Below are positions 35,068 to 47,956 of a DNA stretch of 64,000 nucleotides, in pieces. Position 1 is the first letter of the stretch, and the number at the start of each line of letters is the position of its first letter. The stretch is from Elymus sibiricus. Its lineage: Eukaryota > Streptophyta > Magnoliopsida > Poales > Poaceae. The notes under the pieces are model-generated. The model saw only the letters and a program-made list of their open reading frames with translations, had not been told where the DNA came from and made no database searches. The DNA is taken from assembly GCA_039707655.1 (NCBI GenBank), contig CM077665.1:141981148-142045147 (forward strand), given 5' to 3'. A program made the translations under genes and the position numbers.

Positions 35068-36998
35068 CTACTCAGGTGTCCAGTAAGATCCATCAACATT
35101 GAGGTTTCTTTCGAAACCAACACCCTCTTTCCTAGGGTTTTTGTTCAGAATAGTCTTCTTCAGGACATCACAAAGAATCGGATGCCCTTTCAGACTCTTG
35201 TGCATGCTAGTCTCAAGCAATGTCTTCAACCTATCATTGTCATCAGTGATAGCAGTGGCTTCCTCAGATGAGGGGTTAGGTGCCACATATATAGTTGAAG
35301 ATATAGCATTCTCAGAAGCCTTAGAACATTCAGCAGTTGAGTCATTAGCTTCACGAGCAATACATCTTAAGCATGGAGCATCAAATTCATCCTGAGCGAT
35401 ACTAATCTGTTCTGCTAGGAATGAGTTGTTTTCCTTCCATAGGTCATCAAGTGCTTCCCTCAACTTCTCAAGATCAATCTTTTTCTGAAGATATTCAAGA
35501 GAAAGCTTCTCATGATCAGTTGAGAGGGCATCATGAAGACTATGGAGATCCTCAAACCTTGAATGAAGACTACGCATGTCTTCAGCCATAGTTTCGTTCA
35601 GACTCATCTCTTCGCGTAACAGGTCATCACTTTTCTCTAGAATAGTTTGCATTTTCTCCATGGCACTTTGTTGCTTGGTGGCAATTTTTACAAGTTTAGC
35701 ATAGCTTGGTTTCATGTCATTATCAGATTTAGCTTCAGATTCAGAGTCATGATGTGAGGACTTTGAAGATACCTTGGAGGCTTTCGCCATGAAGCAGTAA
35801 GCTAGAGTAGTGTCATCATCACTGGCTTCGGTGTTGAAGAAGGAGCCATTGTCTTCGGGTTCGAAGACAGATGTAGAAAGATAAGCCAAAGCCATTGCCA
35901 GTCCAGCTACTTCAGCGTCAGATTCCTCCTCAGATGCTTCCTCAGCCTTAGAACCAGATTCAGACTGTGAATCCATCTCCTTTCTGATGAAGGCATTCCT
36001 GATGAACTCTTCCTGTGTGACGAAGACTTTGCATACTTCTTCTTCTTCTTGTCATCGGAGTCGTAGTTCTTGCTCTTCTTCTTGGATTCCTTTTCCCATT
36101 GAGGACAATCAGCAATGAAGTGACCAGTTTTCTTGCAATTGTGACAGGTTTGCTTCCTGCTATCCTTTGAAGACATATCTCCAGATCTCTTGGAATCACG
36201 TCTTGAAGATTTAACATAGCGTTTTGACTTGGCAAACTTCCGAAACTTCCTGACAAGCAAGGCAAGTTCCTTTCCAAAGTCTTCAGCACCATCAGAACTG
36301 CATTCAGAGTTGTCTTCAGATGAAGACACAGCTTTGGCCTTCAATGCACGGGAGCGACTATAGCTTGGTCCGTAGATACCTCTCTTCTCAGCTTGTTGGA
36401 ATTCGTGGGTGTTCAACCTCTCAAGTATATCAGCTGGGTCCAAACTCTTGAAGTCAGGGCGCTCTTGGATCATAAGTGCGAGAGTGTCAAAGGAACTATC
36501 AAGTGATCCGAGTAGCTTCTTCACGACTTCATGTTTGGTGATATCAGTGGCGCCGAGTGCATTCAGCTCATTGGAGATGTCAGTGAGGCGATCAAAGGTG
36601 AGCTGAACATTTTCGTTGTCGAGTCTCTTGAAGCGGTTGAACAGGTTGCGAAGCACATCAACAAGGGAGTCTCTTCGAGATGAGACGCCTTCGTTCACTT
36701 TGGACAACCATTCCCAGATTTGCTTGGAGGTGTTAAGTGCACTCACACGGCCATATTGTCCTTTGGTCAGATGACCACAAATGATGTTCTTGGCAGTGGA
36801 GTCGAGTTGCGCGAACCTCTTCACATCAGCAGCTGTAACACCTTCACCAACTTCGGGAATGCCCGCCATGACGACATACCATAGGTCGTTGTCAATGGCT
36901 TCGAGATGCATGCGCATCTTGTTCTTCCAGTAGGGGTAGTCGGTGCCATCGAAGACATGGCACGCAGCGGAGACCTTGATTATCCCTGTAGTCGACAT
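35068..36998 (-). pseudogene. Copia gag with zinc knuckle
   Basis: The start is the ATG antisense to 36996-36998, about 50 bp after the primer site; the in-frame upstream Met at 37031 lies in the leader and was not chosen. A UBN2-type gag domain (about 36400-36990) precedes a basic region and a CHNCKKTGHFIADC zinc knuckle (about 36110-36150). A 1-nt shift near 35960-35976 moves the frame to a long Ser/Glu-rich coiled-coil-like C-terminal part (35068-35976). It forms the particle shell and binds RNA. Confidence 0.88.
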
Positions 36999-37049
36999 AG
37001 CTAAAACTCCACGGTGGTTAAACCAAAACACAGAACAAGGGAGTACCTT

Positions 37050-37061
37050 GCTCTGATACCA
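37050..37061 (-). promoter_or_regulatory. Copia primer-binding site (tRNA-Met)
   Basis: Antisense TGGTATCAGAGC, the standard initiator tRNA-Met complement, 2 bp from the LTR. Confidence 0.92.
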
Positions 37062-37063
37062 AT

Positions 37064-38376
37064 TGAAAGTGCTAGTTATCGACTAGAGGGGGTTGAATAG
37101 GAGATTTTTATGAAAGTCTTCAAAACAATGAATGTATTCAAATAATGCGGAAACATAAACAGGATCAGGTAGGGATACAATCAAGGATCTAGACAAGGCA
37201 TGCAATGCAGTGAAGACATTCAACCAAGTTAAGCATAATCATCATGAATACTAAGATGAGTCGAATACAAACTTAGATGGTATGAAGATAAACAGTTGAT
37301 ATGAATTTCTTCGGAGAAAGTCTTCACGCAATGTTCAAACAATGACTTCCCAGTTCAAAGTAGAAATATAAGAGGGTGAAGGATCGAACCAGTTGCTTGA
37401 CAAAGACACAAGATTTGTTGGACCAGTTCCAGTTGCTATGACAACTGTACGTCTGGTTAGGGAGGCTGAGATTGAACTCAGAAGACCTCATCTTCACCTT
37501 ATTCCCCTTGAGCCGAAGTCACTTAGACAGCGCCCAATCACCTAGGTAAGTCTTCAGGGGTGACTTCCGAAACCCGTACAAACTTGGTCACCCGGCAGTC
37601 CACAATGACTCTTGGAGGCTCTAGACCCACACGCCTAACAGTCTGGAAGATCACAGTCTTCAAGTGTAATAAGTCTTCAGGTCTCTCAGAACAGAATGAC
37701 TTCGGTGATGCTCAAACACCCTAGCTCTAGGTGTTTAGGTGTATCCTGGCACGATGTGTATCTCTCAATGTCTTCGAGGTGGGTTGCTCCAAAACGACAA
37801 CAGACGTATCAATCTCTAAGCAGCCACCTTCTTATCATGGAGGGGGTGGACTATTTATAGCCAGCGGGCAACCCGACCTGATATGACCGAAATGACCCTG
37901 GGTCAATGGCCAACCAACACGTGTCACAACGGTCGGATTTTGAACGCACGCGGCAACTTTACTTGGGATACAAGTAAAGCTGACTCAACCAGCTCTGGAA
38001 GAGTTTTCCTCTCAATGTCTTCGCTCGAAGACATAGGTATGGGTTGAGCATCACGTCAGCATCTGACTTCGATCACATCGACCCCACTTAACAGTACGGT
38101 GGTTCCTATGACTCGGGAAAGAAGAAACAAAACTACGAAAATACTTCGTCTTCGCATTTCATTGTCTTCGGACGAATGTCTTCGTCCACCACCAATGGCT
38201 TCGGTCGTCATCAATGTCTTCGGACATTTTTGGGGGTCGTCTTCGACGGCTAAACCAAAACTCCAGGGACTTCTCTCTGTGTTAACCTGTGAACTCTCAC
38301 AAACACATTAGTCCCTCAACCACGTTTGTCTTCAATACTTCAAAACCAAACAAGGGTGGCACTAGATGCACTTACA
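37064..38376 (-). repeat. Copia 5' LTR, 1313 bp
   Basis: In minus orientation starts TGTAAGTGCATC at 38376 and ends CTTTCA at 37064. Dense in GTCTTCGAAG-like words, which may bias local base composition. The other LTR is outside the window. Confidence 0.88.
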
Positions 38377-38669
38377 GCTGGCTCGTCCGCCATCTCTGGG
38401 ATAATGTCTCGAAGGTGGATAAGTGCCTTCCGTGATGACGTCTCGACTGCTATCACCAGGGTCTTCATCTGTGGTCCATCAAAGAACCAACTCATCGGGG
38501 AGTCATTTCCCTTCACGACCACATTGACGTGGTACTCCTTCATGGTGGCATCGACCCAGTGCTTGTGGTAGAGGAAAACGGGTGGTCGGTGAAATTGGCA
38601 CTTCTCCAGGCTGTCCTCAAGGAGTAGGGGAAAGACGGAGGCTAGGAGGTCCTCGGGTACGACGGTCAT
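38377..38669 (-). pseudogene. Gag start of a minus-strand LTR element, truncated
   Basis: An open frame of about 97 codons starting at ATG (antisense of 38667-38669), 160 bp after a primer site. It runs into the copia LTR at 38376, so the copia inserted in this gene. The protein reads MTVVPEDLL at its start and does not match a domain I can name. I take it as the gag-like first ORF because of its position. Confidence 0.6.
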
Positions 38670-38830
38670 CTACAAGGTTTGAAGGGAGGATAGTTAGAAA
38701 ACTTCGAAAAAAATACCAGAAGAGGTAAGAACTGTGAAAATTGTTGCACTTAGCAACTAGGTATACTTTTTGAAAATAGTTTTATCCTATCTAACGTCCA
38801 TGCTAACTAAGGCTTCCTACAGTCAGGATG

Positions 38831-38842
38831 GCTCTGATACTA
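38831..38842 (-). promoter_or_regulatory. Primer-binding site of the long-LTR element
   Basis: Antisense of GCTCTGATACTA: the tRNA-Met complement with one C-to-T change, 4 bp from the LTR end at 38847. Confidence 0.75.
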
Positions 38843-38846
38843 GCTC

Positions 38847-41761
38847 TGTGGGGGCCCCGACTCATATGTCGAAGTCACCGAATGCATGTGTACAGTGATC
38901 CCAGGATCAATGCTCACTGAACACACAGAACTGGATAATCAAGAGTCTTACATCCATTACATACCATCTTACACAAATTATGACCATTATGTTCAAGTCT
39001 TACATAGATAGGGGCATGAAGGCCAAACATCAAACATAAATTCACAGCGGAAATCTTGAACGATAGCGTGGACCCATGCCATCTGCCTTAACCCTACATG
39101 CATTATGACCGGGAAGCGGCCTAATTCGCATGTTCGTCACCAAGGTACTCTTCCCCATATTTTTGTTCTTCCATGCCTGGCCAATTAAATAAGCAGGGAC
39201 AAGCCAATGAGTACTTTTGAATGTACTCCCAAGAAATCCATGTTCGGCGCAAGGTAATCATGCATGATATAACACTAAGCAGGTAGTTTTGCGGAAAGCT
39301 AGTTTTGAGTGCAATATCATGTCCTAACATTTGTAAATCATGCATCGTGAGGTTACGGATATCAATATAAGCAGAGTTGAAACAACTCAAGTTTGAGCAT
39401 CTCATCAAGTCGTTTGACTTAGCTCAAGTTTCTCTTTTGTCACAGAGGTTGCACGCTTTACCCACAAGACTCGGGGAACTTCCATGTCACCCACGACTCA
39501 TGGTACCTTAGGTACCCTAGGTAAGCACCCGAACAATGCATTTCCCTTGACAGCACTAAACAAAGAATCCACTCGTTGGCCCGCGTCCTCATGATGTACA
39601 ATACAAGTACCATCCAAGAGGGGACACAACAGTGTGCCTAGTGTCTATGAAAACAGCCATAGTCGTCCTTCCAGACATGACCCCGTATCGAGAGAGTAAC
39701 TCAGGCTCTCCCGCCACTAGTAGTGTGGGCTCTCTGCTAGCATCGACCAAAGTAATCAACAAAGCCCCATCCAATAAGGGGTAGTGTGGTCGCACATGTA
39801 AGGTTGGGACGGTCAGCAGATCTTAAATTTCTTCTTTTTCGAAAACACACACACAACTTTCCTCGATACACCACCTCTTAATCAAGTGGCTACCTAGCAC
39901 AACATCTCCCTCGGGCATTAGTGGCACCCGATGTGGTTTTCGAAAAGTCTTTGAAAACACTTTTGTTTCCATATCTATGCATCTCCCCATCCCACTTGTG
40001 TAGCAACTACTTGCACCTATCTACTCCCCCCCCCACACATGACCCTCAACGGAACATAGAGTCATGCACAATGCAAGTATCAACGAGAAGTGCATCGGAG
40101 ATCAACCCAGCATGGTTGTCACCATGTCATCATCATGCTTCCAATGCAACGAATTAAGTGCTATATGACCTGCATATAAATGGTTTCATTGACATGGTCA
40201 AGGGGTTGCTTGCCTGGCTCAACAAAGTCTTTGAGGTTTTGGAAAGCTTCTGGTCCAACTTCTCCGTCAACAACGTAATCTATCGTCGCAATTTAACGGG
40301 CAAAAATAAGACCATAGCAAAAACAGGAAAATAAAGAACTCATAAAAATGTTAAACTATTTTCGTTAAATACTAGAATTAAAACTAAAAATACTATAATT
40401 GTTGGTTTTGGAGTTGGAGTGACAGAAATGAAGATTTGCATTTTTGGCAGTGAATAAAAGTACCTAAATGAGGTTTTAAATAACAACAGTCCAGAAAAGG
40501 GTATTACACATGCATGAAAACTACACCATTAAATAGGTGGGATTTTTAGAAGAATTTAGGAATTGGAATCATGGCATTTGGACGTGTACTTTATCCTGTG
40601 CATTTTTTGGAAAAATTACTGATAAAAAAGAAAAAAGAAAAAATAGCCAAAACTGGTCGGGCAAAACAGCCCGTAGCTGTGCCCGTGTGGAGCCACAACG
40701 GCCCAGCCGAGCCAGGTGCGTGCGCCTGTCGGGCTCAAACCCAACAGGCGAGGCCCAGTGGCAAGCGACCCAGAGAGGGAGGGATAGAGAGAGGAGAGGA
40801 CAAAAAGCGGGCCCCGCATGTCATACCTAACCTCGCGACGAGGGAGGTCAGGAGCTCACCGACGATGTTTCCGGCCACGACGAGGTGGGATGGCGGTAGG
40901 AATGGACTCACGGGGCGGCCGCCATTCGGAGAGAGGTGGAGATGGACTTCGGGGCGTGGTGGTTTGCCAGCGACGAGGAGGCCTCGGGCTTGCTCGAAGC
41001 CGATGGTATCTGCTGCAACCCATGCGAGACAGGGAGGGGATCGCACCAGGGAGGTGAGGGATGACTGAAGGGAAAGAAAATGGAGCCGGAGGGGGGCTGT
41101 ACCTCGAGATCACCGCAGGGTCGCACCGGCGGAGCTCTAGTTTGTTCCGAGCACAAGGAAAATTCTAGAATTTTCTTGCATTTATTTGACAACATTTCCC
41201 ATGCAAATATTTCAAATACTTGAAATGGACAGAAAGGGTTTTGTCCAATATTTTGAACATGACCATGTGTTTAAACTCATATATATGGAACATATGTGTC
41301 CACAAAGTTTTCCTAAATTTTCTAAAATATTTTTGAAACATTAAAAAAAAATTTCCTTATAAAAGACAATTTATGGCCTCAGAAAAAGGCATTTAAATAA
41401 AATACCAAAATAAGTTTTAAAATAATGTTTTTGTGGTTTTTAGAAGTCTTATAGATAATAGGTTTCAAATAAAATCTTTGGGGCAAAACACTTACCCTAG
41501 TTTGTGAACTTGTAGTACAAACCTCAATTCATGGGTTTTTGAAAACCTAAATCAAATAAATGCTTTTTGGCCAAAACAATATTTTATTAAAAAATTATGT
41601 CCTATCATTGGGCAAAGTTTTGGATCAAGGAAATGAGTTTGAGAGTGGGAGGATTCTTGTGAATTAAAGCATATGTAAGGAAACAAGCAATGGCAAAGCA
41701 ATCAAGCATCATAAGCACACAAAAAGTTATAATTTGTCCAACTTTTTAAAGTTTATGAACA
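38847..41761 (-). repeat. Long 5' LTR of the minus-strand element
   Basis: Its inner end TGTGGGGGCCCC (plus view) is clear at 38847; the outer end near 41761 is a guess from a TGT...ACA pair. It contains a GC-rich leader-like block (40660-41130) that gives overlapping frames on both strands but no recognisable protein, and AT-rich flanks. The motif near 39180-39260 (antisense GAGTAC...CTCATTGGCTTG) is shared with 60920-60990, so the two belong to related LTR families. Confidence 0.6.
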
Positions 41762-42117
41762 TAGTGAAATGATACAAAACACAAGGTGTGACAAAGAATC
41801 AACTAGCATAGGAAGGCCAAACAAACATAACTTCGAAACTTTCAACACATAGGTAGGAAACTTGATATTATTGCGATACCTAGAATCATATTTTCCTCCC
41901 TCATAATAATTTTTAGTAGCATCATGAAGGAATTCAACAATATAACTATCACATAAATCATTATCTTCATGATCCACAAGCATAGAAAATTTATTACTCT
42001 TCACATAAGCAAATTCCTTTGCATTCATGGTAGTGGGAGCAAACTCAACAAAATAACTATCATGTGACACTTGATTGTCATAACCAAATTGAAAATTAAA
42101 ATCACGATGACAAGTTT
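41762..42117 (-). pseudogene. Gypsy-type polyprotein fragment
   Basis: A minus frame (41753-42070) with CDSYIVEFLHDATKNYYEGGKY, a segment I associate with Triticeae gypsy-type polyproteins downstream of the protease. No catalytic motif is present. It is cut on the right by the LARD LTR. Confidence 0.5.
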
Positions 42118-42938
42118 TGTCGGCGTTCTGGATACCAGGGTACCTAGACTTTCCTGCCTGTGGCCCTAGGCGTGGCCCACCTCAACGACCAATTACGGCC
42201 CGGCGCGGCCTCTCTCGACACAAGGCCCTCACGAGACCCTGTTCTCGTGAGGGAGGTAGCGCCAATACCCGCGGGGATATAGGCCTCCCCAGGCCCCCTC
42301 CTGAGCGGTGGGGACTCCTATGCAACACCCGACCTCAGGAGGCCAAGGGTGATGCCAGCCCGACCAGGCGGGCGCCAGTACGCTAGAGGGGACAGTTTCC
42401 CCTTTGGTGCAAAGGAGGTAGGGACGCACGCGGGTTCCCAAAGCGCCCCCCAAAGGTTTCCACTTCGGTGCAACAAGACCAAGACCCCAAACCCCGCAGG
42501 ATGGACGTCATCACCGAGCCCAACACTGCATCACCGTCGACTACTTTACACGTCAGGATAGGGTGTACCCCCTGTCCCCGTTCAAATTTGGCCGTTGTGG
42601 GATCCCTTCCCGCCATCGCGATAATGGAAGAGGACCCGGGGCCGCTATAAATAGAGGCTAGGTAGCTCGGTAGGGGGGAGGGCGACCACCCCGCAAACAC
42701 ACCGATGTACTAGTTCATCCACAAATCTCCTCGCGAGGCAATCCACCAAAAGGCAGGAGTAGGGTTTTACGCTTTGCAGCGGCCCGAACCTGGGTAAACT
42801 CTCGTGTGCCATCGTCTTCCTCGCCATCGAGCGGGGTTATTGTGTTGTGAGCTTGGAGGTGGTGAAGCTGTTGGGGAATCTTCGCACACGCCCCTGGGTT
42901 CGAATTCCTTGGGGTTTTGCGGAGCCCGAAATCCGACA
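42118..42938 (+). repeat. LARD LTR, 821 bp
   Basis: Starts TGTCGG and ends CCGACA, a perfect 6-bp terminal inversion. TATAAATAG at about 42646-42655 is a likely TATA box. GC-rich shadow frames on both strands were not called. Confidence 0.85.
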
Positions 42939-42940
42939 TT

Positions 42941-42959
42941 TGGCGTGCCAGGTAGGGGG
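42941..42959 (+). promoter_or_regulatory. LARD primer-binding site
   Basis: TGGCGTGCCAGGTAGGGGG, 2 bp after the LTR. It has the TGG start expected of a tRNA 3'-end complement; I cannot assign the tRNA with certainty. Confidence 0.65.
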
Positions 42960-43916
42960 CATGTCAGGATCCTCACTGAAACTTCGCCTCGCCTCCGCTC
43001 GGTGCTTCCATGGCCAAGGGATGCTGAGCCCACGCCAAACGACGGGCTGCCCGTGTTGCTCGGGCGACGCCACCAGACCTCGGCACCCCGCGTTGCCCCG
43101 CTTCCCCGTCGGAAGGCACCATCTCCAGCTCGGCCTTGGACAGGCAACGGGGGCTGTCGCCCTCGACAACCACGCGACGAGCCCTCACCGTCCTGAACTT
43201 CCCCAGCGTCCACGTCGCGGCGTCATCTTCTCGGGCTCGCCGCGACCCGGCACGCGGGTGAATCGTGCACCTCGTAGCTCGTGAGCTGCAGCCCTTCCGC
43301 GTTGCTCACGGACGCTATGAAAGTTGGATATGCCGCGTGGCCATAGGTGCCACCCCGACGGGCGCGGCCCGGGCGCTCACCCTTGGAACGGCCCAGGAGC
43401 GGGCTCGCGCCCATGAGGTCGCTCAACCAGCCACCGTGGAGCCGAGGGCATGGGGGTGCGCCGGGGACGTGCGACGCGACCCGCACCAGCCGGAAGTGCG
43501 GCCTGGCTCGTCCGGCGTGCAGGAGTTGGCCCTTGGTGCAGGCGGGGGCCGACAGGGGCTACCTGCCGTGGGGGGTAGGCGCCATAACGCGCCCTCCGGC
43601 ACTCCCGGCGGATTGAGGCAGGGCGTCCAGCGACTCATCTACACCAACGCCTAGGGGCTCGCGCGACTCTACCACGACCATGTCGGCGAGCGCCCGGGCC
43701 ACGATGGGAGCGGCGCCAGCTACCGCGACAGCAGGAGGAGCGTGCGCGGTTCCACGAGCGGCGCTCGTCGAGGCTGGTGCGAATAGCCTCGTGAGGGCGG
43801 CTAGCAGGGCCAGCCTCATGAGGATGCCAGGCGCTGGCAGCCTCGTGAGGCACGCCCGCTGGTAGGGGGCTACCTTTGGCAAGCGCTTGGGTCCGCGGAC
43901 CAGGGGTCGACTGCCT
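42960..43916 (+). other. LARD interior, GC-rich, no assigned gene
   Basis: About 70% GC with open frames in nearly all phases (for example 43265-43654 plus and 43559-43936 minus). None shows a domain. High GC alone explains the lack of stops. Confidence 0.6.
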
Positions 43917-44240
43917 GGAGACGGAGGGTGGAACACATGCCCATGTCCTCAGGCAAGGCGACACCAGCCAGGAGACGGAGGGTGGAACACACGCCCATGT
44001 CCCCAGGCCAGGCGTTTCCAACCTAGAGATGGAGGGTGGAACACACGCCCATGTCTGCACGCCATGCGCCCCCAGCCAGGAGATGAAGGGTGGATCACAC
44101 GCCCATGTCCCCTGGCAGGGCGACTCCTACCCGGAGACAGAAGGTGGAACATACGCCCATGTCTCCGGGCCGGGTTTCGCTCGACCAATGGCGAGAGCTC
44201 ACGTACTCACCCATGTCCCCGGGCATGGTTCGCCCCGCCC
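43917..44240 (+). repeat. Six-copy 54-bp tandem repeat in the LARD
   Basis: Units start at 43917, 43971, 44025, 44079 and 44133, with a weaker sixth at 44187; the spacing is exactly 54 bp each time. The shared core is GGAGACGGAGGGTGGAACAC then GCCCATGTC. A period divisible by three keeps frames open (43876-44544 and 43887-44609 plus). Confidence 0.95.
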
Positions 44241-44541
44241 GGGGACGGGCGGCGGGGTACCCACGCGGGGCTCCCGGGCAACCCAGCGAGGTGCGTTGGG
44301 GCACCACCTTGGGCGAACGCCCCGCACGCAATGGAGGGCCCCAGCGCCAAGCCCCGCCCGTGGCGCAGGGGGCTGCGGCGCCGCTACAACGACGACATCC
44401 GTCCCCGGGCTTTGGAGGGCCCGAGGCCCCGCTCCGGAATGGGCTCTCCCTGCGAAGGGCGTGGGGGGCTCGCCCCGCGCTCGAGGGCCCATTCGGGACC
44501 CAACCCACGGCGCCGCATCACGCATGGGGAATGGGAGCGGG

Positions 44542-45929
44542 TGATAACCCACAAGTATAGGGGATCGCAACAGTTTTCAAGGGTAGAGTATTCAACCCAA
44601 ATTTATTGATTCGACACAAGGGGAGCCAAAGAATATTCTCGAGTATTAGCAGCTGAGTTGTCAATTCAACCACACCTGAAAGACTTAATATCTGCAGCAA
44701 AGTATTTAGTAGCAAAGTAGTATGGAAGTAACGGTAACGATGGCAAAAGTGATAGTAGCAGTTTTGTAGTGATTGTACCAGTAGCAACGAAAAAGTAACT
44801 TAGCAAAGATCAATATGTGAAAATCACGTAGGCAATGGATCAGTGATGGATAATTATGTCGGATGGCATTCATCATGCAACGGTTATAACATAGGGTGAC
44901 ACAGAACTAGCTCCAATTCATCAATGTAATGTAGGCATGTATTCCATATATAGTCATACGTGCTTATGGAAAAGAACTTGCATGACATCTTTTGTCCTAC
45001 CCTCCCATGGCAGCGGGGTCCTAATGGAAACTAACGGATATTAAGGCCTCCTTTTAATAGAGAACCAGACCAAAGCATTAGCACTTAGTGAATACATGAA
45101 CTCCTCAAACTACGGTAATCACCGGAAAAAATCCCAGTTATTATCACCCTGGGGGATGCGGATCATAAATCGTAATAGGTGTCTACAACTTGCAAGATAG
45201 GATCAAGAACACTTATATATTCATGAAAACATAATAGGTTCAGATCTGAAATCATGGCACTCGGGCCCTAGTGACAAGCATTAAGCATAGCAAAGTCATA
45301 GCAACATCAATCTCAGAACATAGTGGATACTAGGGATCAAACCCTAACAAAACTAACTCGATTACATGCTAAATCTCATCCAACCCATCACCGTCCAGCA
45401 AGCCTATGATGGAATTACTCACGAACGGCGAAAGAGCATCATGAAATTGGTGATGAAGGATGGTTGGTGATGACGACGACGTCGATTTCCCCTATCCGGA
45501 GCCCAAAACAGACTCCAGATCTGCCCTCCCGAGGAAGAACAGGAGGTGGCGGCGGCTCCATATCGTAAAACATGATGAACTCTTCTCCCTGATTTTTTTC
45601 ACCCCGAATAGGAATATATAGAGTTGGAATCGAGGTCGGCAGAGCTCCAAGGGGACCCACAAGACAGGGGGCGCGCCCCCCCTGGCTTGTGGCCAGGTGG
45701 TGGACCCCCTCCGGTTGATTCTTTCGCCAGTATATTTTATTAATTCCAAAAATATTCTCCGTAAATTTTTAGGTCACTCCGAGAACTTTTATTTTTGCAC
45801 AAAAATAACACCAAGGCAATTCTGCAGAAAACAGCGTCAGTCCGGGTTAGTTCCATTCAAATCATGCAAATTAGAGTCCAAAACAAGGGCAAAAGAGTTT
45901 GGAAAAGTAGATACGATGGAGACGTATCA
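44542..45929 (-). repeat. E2 3' LTR, 1388 bp
   Basis: Complete TGATAC...GTTATCA LTR in minus orientation, with an antisense TATA box near 45612-45620. It is inserted in the LARD interior. Confidence 0.93.
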
Positions 45930-47956
45930 ACTCCCCCAAGCTTAACCCATTGCTTGTCCTCAAGCAATTCAGTTGACAACCTGAAAGTGACAAAGAAAAA
46001 CTTTTACAAACTCTGTTTGATCTTGTTGTTGTAAATACGTCTAACTGATGTTCAGATTTTCAGCAAAGATTATAGACTAACCTCATTCACAATAACATTT
46101 AGGTTTCACATTTACTCATATCAATGGCATAATCAACTAGCGAGCAATAATAATAAATCTTGGATGACAACAATTTTATCAAAACAATCATGATACAATA
46201 TGATATAATGGTATCTCGCTAGCCCTTTCTGAGACCGCAAAACATAAATGCAGAGCACCTCTAAAGAACAAGGACTGACTAGACATTGTAATTCAAGGTA
46301 AAAGAGATCCAGTCACAATCATACTCAATATCAATTAATAACAAAGCATATGAATGACAGTGGTGCTCTCTAACTGGTGCTTTTGATAAGAGGAGGATGA
46401 CTCAACAGTAAAGTAAAATAGATAGGCCCTTCGCAGAGGGAAGCATTGATTTGCAGAGGTGTCAGAGCACAAGCTTTTAAAATAGGGATGAATAATAATT
46501 TTGAGCGGTATCCTTTCATTGTCAACATAACAACCGAGAGGTCTCGGTATCTTCCATGCTAGATACATTATAGGCGGTTCCCAAACAGAATAGTAAAGTT
46601 TTTACTCCCCCTCCACCAATCAATCACACTCCACGACGAGCCGAATCCACGGGTACCGTCCATACTAACAACAATCCTGTGGGAGTTTTGTTTCATTATA
46701 TTTTGATTTGAATTTTGAGCATGGAACTGGGCATCCCGAATACCAGCCACTTTCTCGTGAATGATAGTGAATCAACACATATCGTGAGAATAACCCACCT
46801 AGTATGGAAGATACTGACAGCGATTTGGGCATACAAAACAGAGTATTATTTGAAGGTTTAGAGTTTGGCACATGCAAATTTACTTGGAATGGCAGGTAAA
46901 TACCGCATATAGGTTGGTATGGTGGACTCATATGGAACAACTTTGGGTTTATGGAAATGGATGCACAAGCAGTATTCCCACTTAGTACAAGTGAAGGATA
47001 GCAAGAGACTGGGGAGCGACCAACTAGAGAGCGACAACAGTCATAAGCATGCATTGAGATTAACCAACATTGAATGCAATAATGAGTAGGATATAAATCA
47101 CCATGAACATAAATATCGTGGAGGCTATGTTGATTTTGTTTCAACTACATGCGTGAACATGTGCCAAGTCAAGCCACTTGAATCATTTAGAGGAGGATAC
47201 CATTCTATCATACTACATCACAACCATTTTAAAAGGCATGTTGGCACTCAAGACAAACCATTATACACTCTTAGCTAATTAAGCATGGCATGAGTAACTA
47301 TAATCTCTAATTGTCATTGCAAACATGTTTCATCCATAATGAGCTGAATCCAGAACGATGAGCTAATCATATTTACAAAAACAAAATAGGTCGAGTTCAT
47401 ACCAGCTTTTCTCCATCTCAATCATTTCATCATATATCATCATTATTGCCTTTCACTTGCATGACCGAACGGTGTGAATAATAATAAGAGTGCACGTGCA
47501 TTGGACTAAGCTGGAATCTGCAAACAGTAACTCAAAGGAGAAGGAAGGTAATATGGGCTCTCTGTAAGATAAACAATAATGCATATGAGAGCCACTCAAC
47601 ATTTTCATTGTTGGCTTCTCCTTACGACCCAAAAAAAAGAAATTTCAAAACAAGAACGAGAAAAATTATTTACACGAGAAAGCTCCCAACAAGCAAAAGA
47701 AGAACGAGAAATCTTTTTGGGTTTTCTTTTAATACTACACTAAACAACTAAAAGGTAAAGCTAGAACTAATTTTTTTTGGATTTTCTCAAGGTTAATTAA
47801 ACACACAAGAAGAAAGCGGAAAGAAGAAATGAAATACCATGGATGGTACAATGAAAGAGTGTGAACACCGACAACTAAAATGAGTGTGTGAACATGAATG
47901 TAATGTTGGTGAGAAATACGTACTCCCCCAAGCTTAGGCTTTTGGCCTAAGTTGGT
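45930..47956 (-). other. E2 3' noncoding region
   Basis: Collinear with 6082-8118 apart from small indels. No gene is seen. It contains the polypurine tract at its LTR end. Confidence 0.75.

Larger units (their letters stand above)
30597..38376 (-). mobile_element. Ty1/copia retrotransposon, interrupted by E1
   Basis: Minus-strand element with 5' LTR (37064-38376), tRNA-Met primer site, and gag, protease, integrase, reverse transcriptase and RNase H in the copia order. Its 3' noncoding tail is cut at 30597 by the E1 LTR and no 3' LTR is present, so the remainder should lie beyond the other end of E1, left of the window. The polyprotein is broken by several stops and at least one frameshift, so this copy is inactive. 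Confidence 0.92.
42118..44541 (+). mobile_element. LARD-like GC-rich LTR element, 5' part
   Basis: An LTR (42118-42938), a primer-like site at 42941 and a GC-rich interior with no gag or pol. The interior is cut by the E2 LTR at 44542 and no same-strand 3' LTR is found. It is probably a large retrotransposon derivative that depends on other elements. An inverted LTR of the same family starts at 63430. Confidence 0.75.

Noticed and set aside
37000..37031. Upstream Met of the copia gag frame
   Set aside because: It lies in the leader near the primer site; the conserved gag start is the ATG at 36998.
40537..41195. Overlapping ORFs in a GC-rich part of the long LTR
   Set aside because: They are leader-like LTR sequence, open on both strands, with no domain.
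43917..44240. CRISPR-like array
   Set aside because: The repeats are adjacent and imperfect, without unique spacers, and this is a plant genome.
42767..44609. Many overlapping ORFs up to 240 codons in the LARD
   Set aside because: Very high GC and a 54-bp repeat explain them; no protein family is visible.
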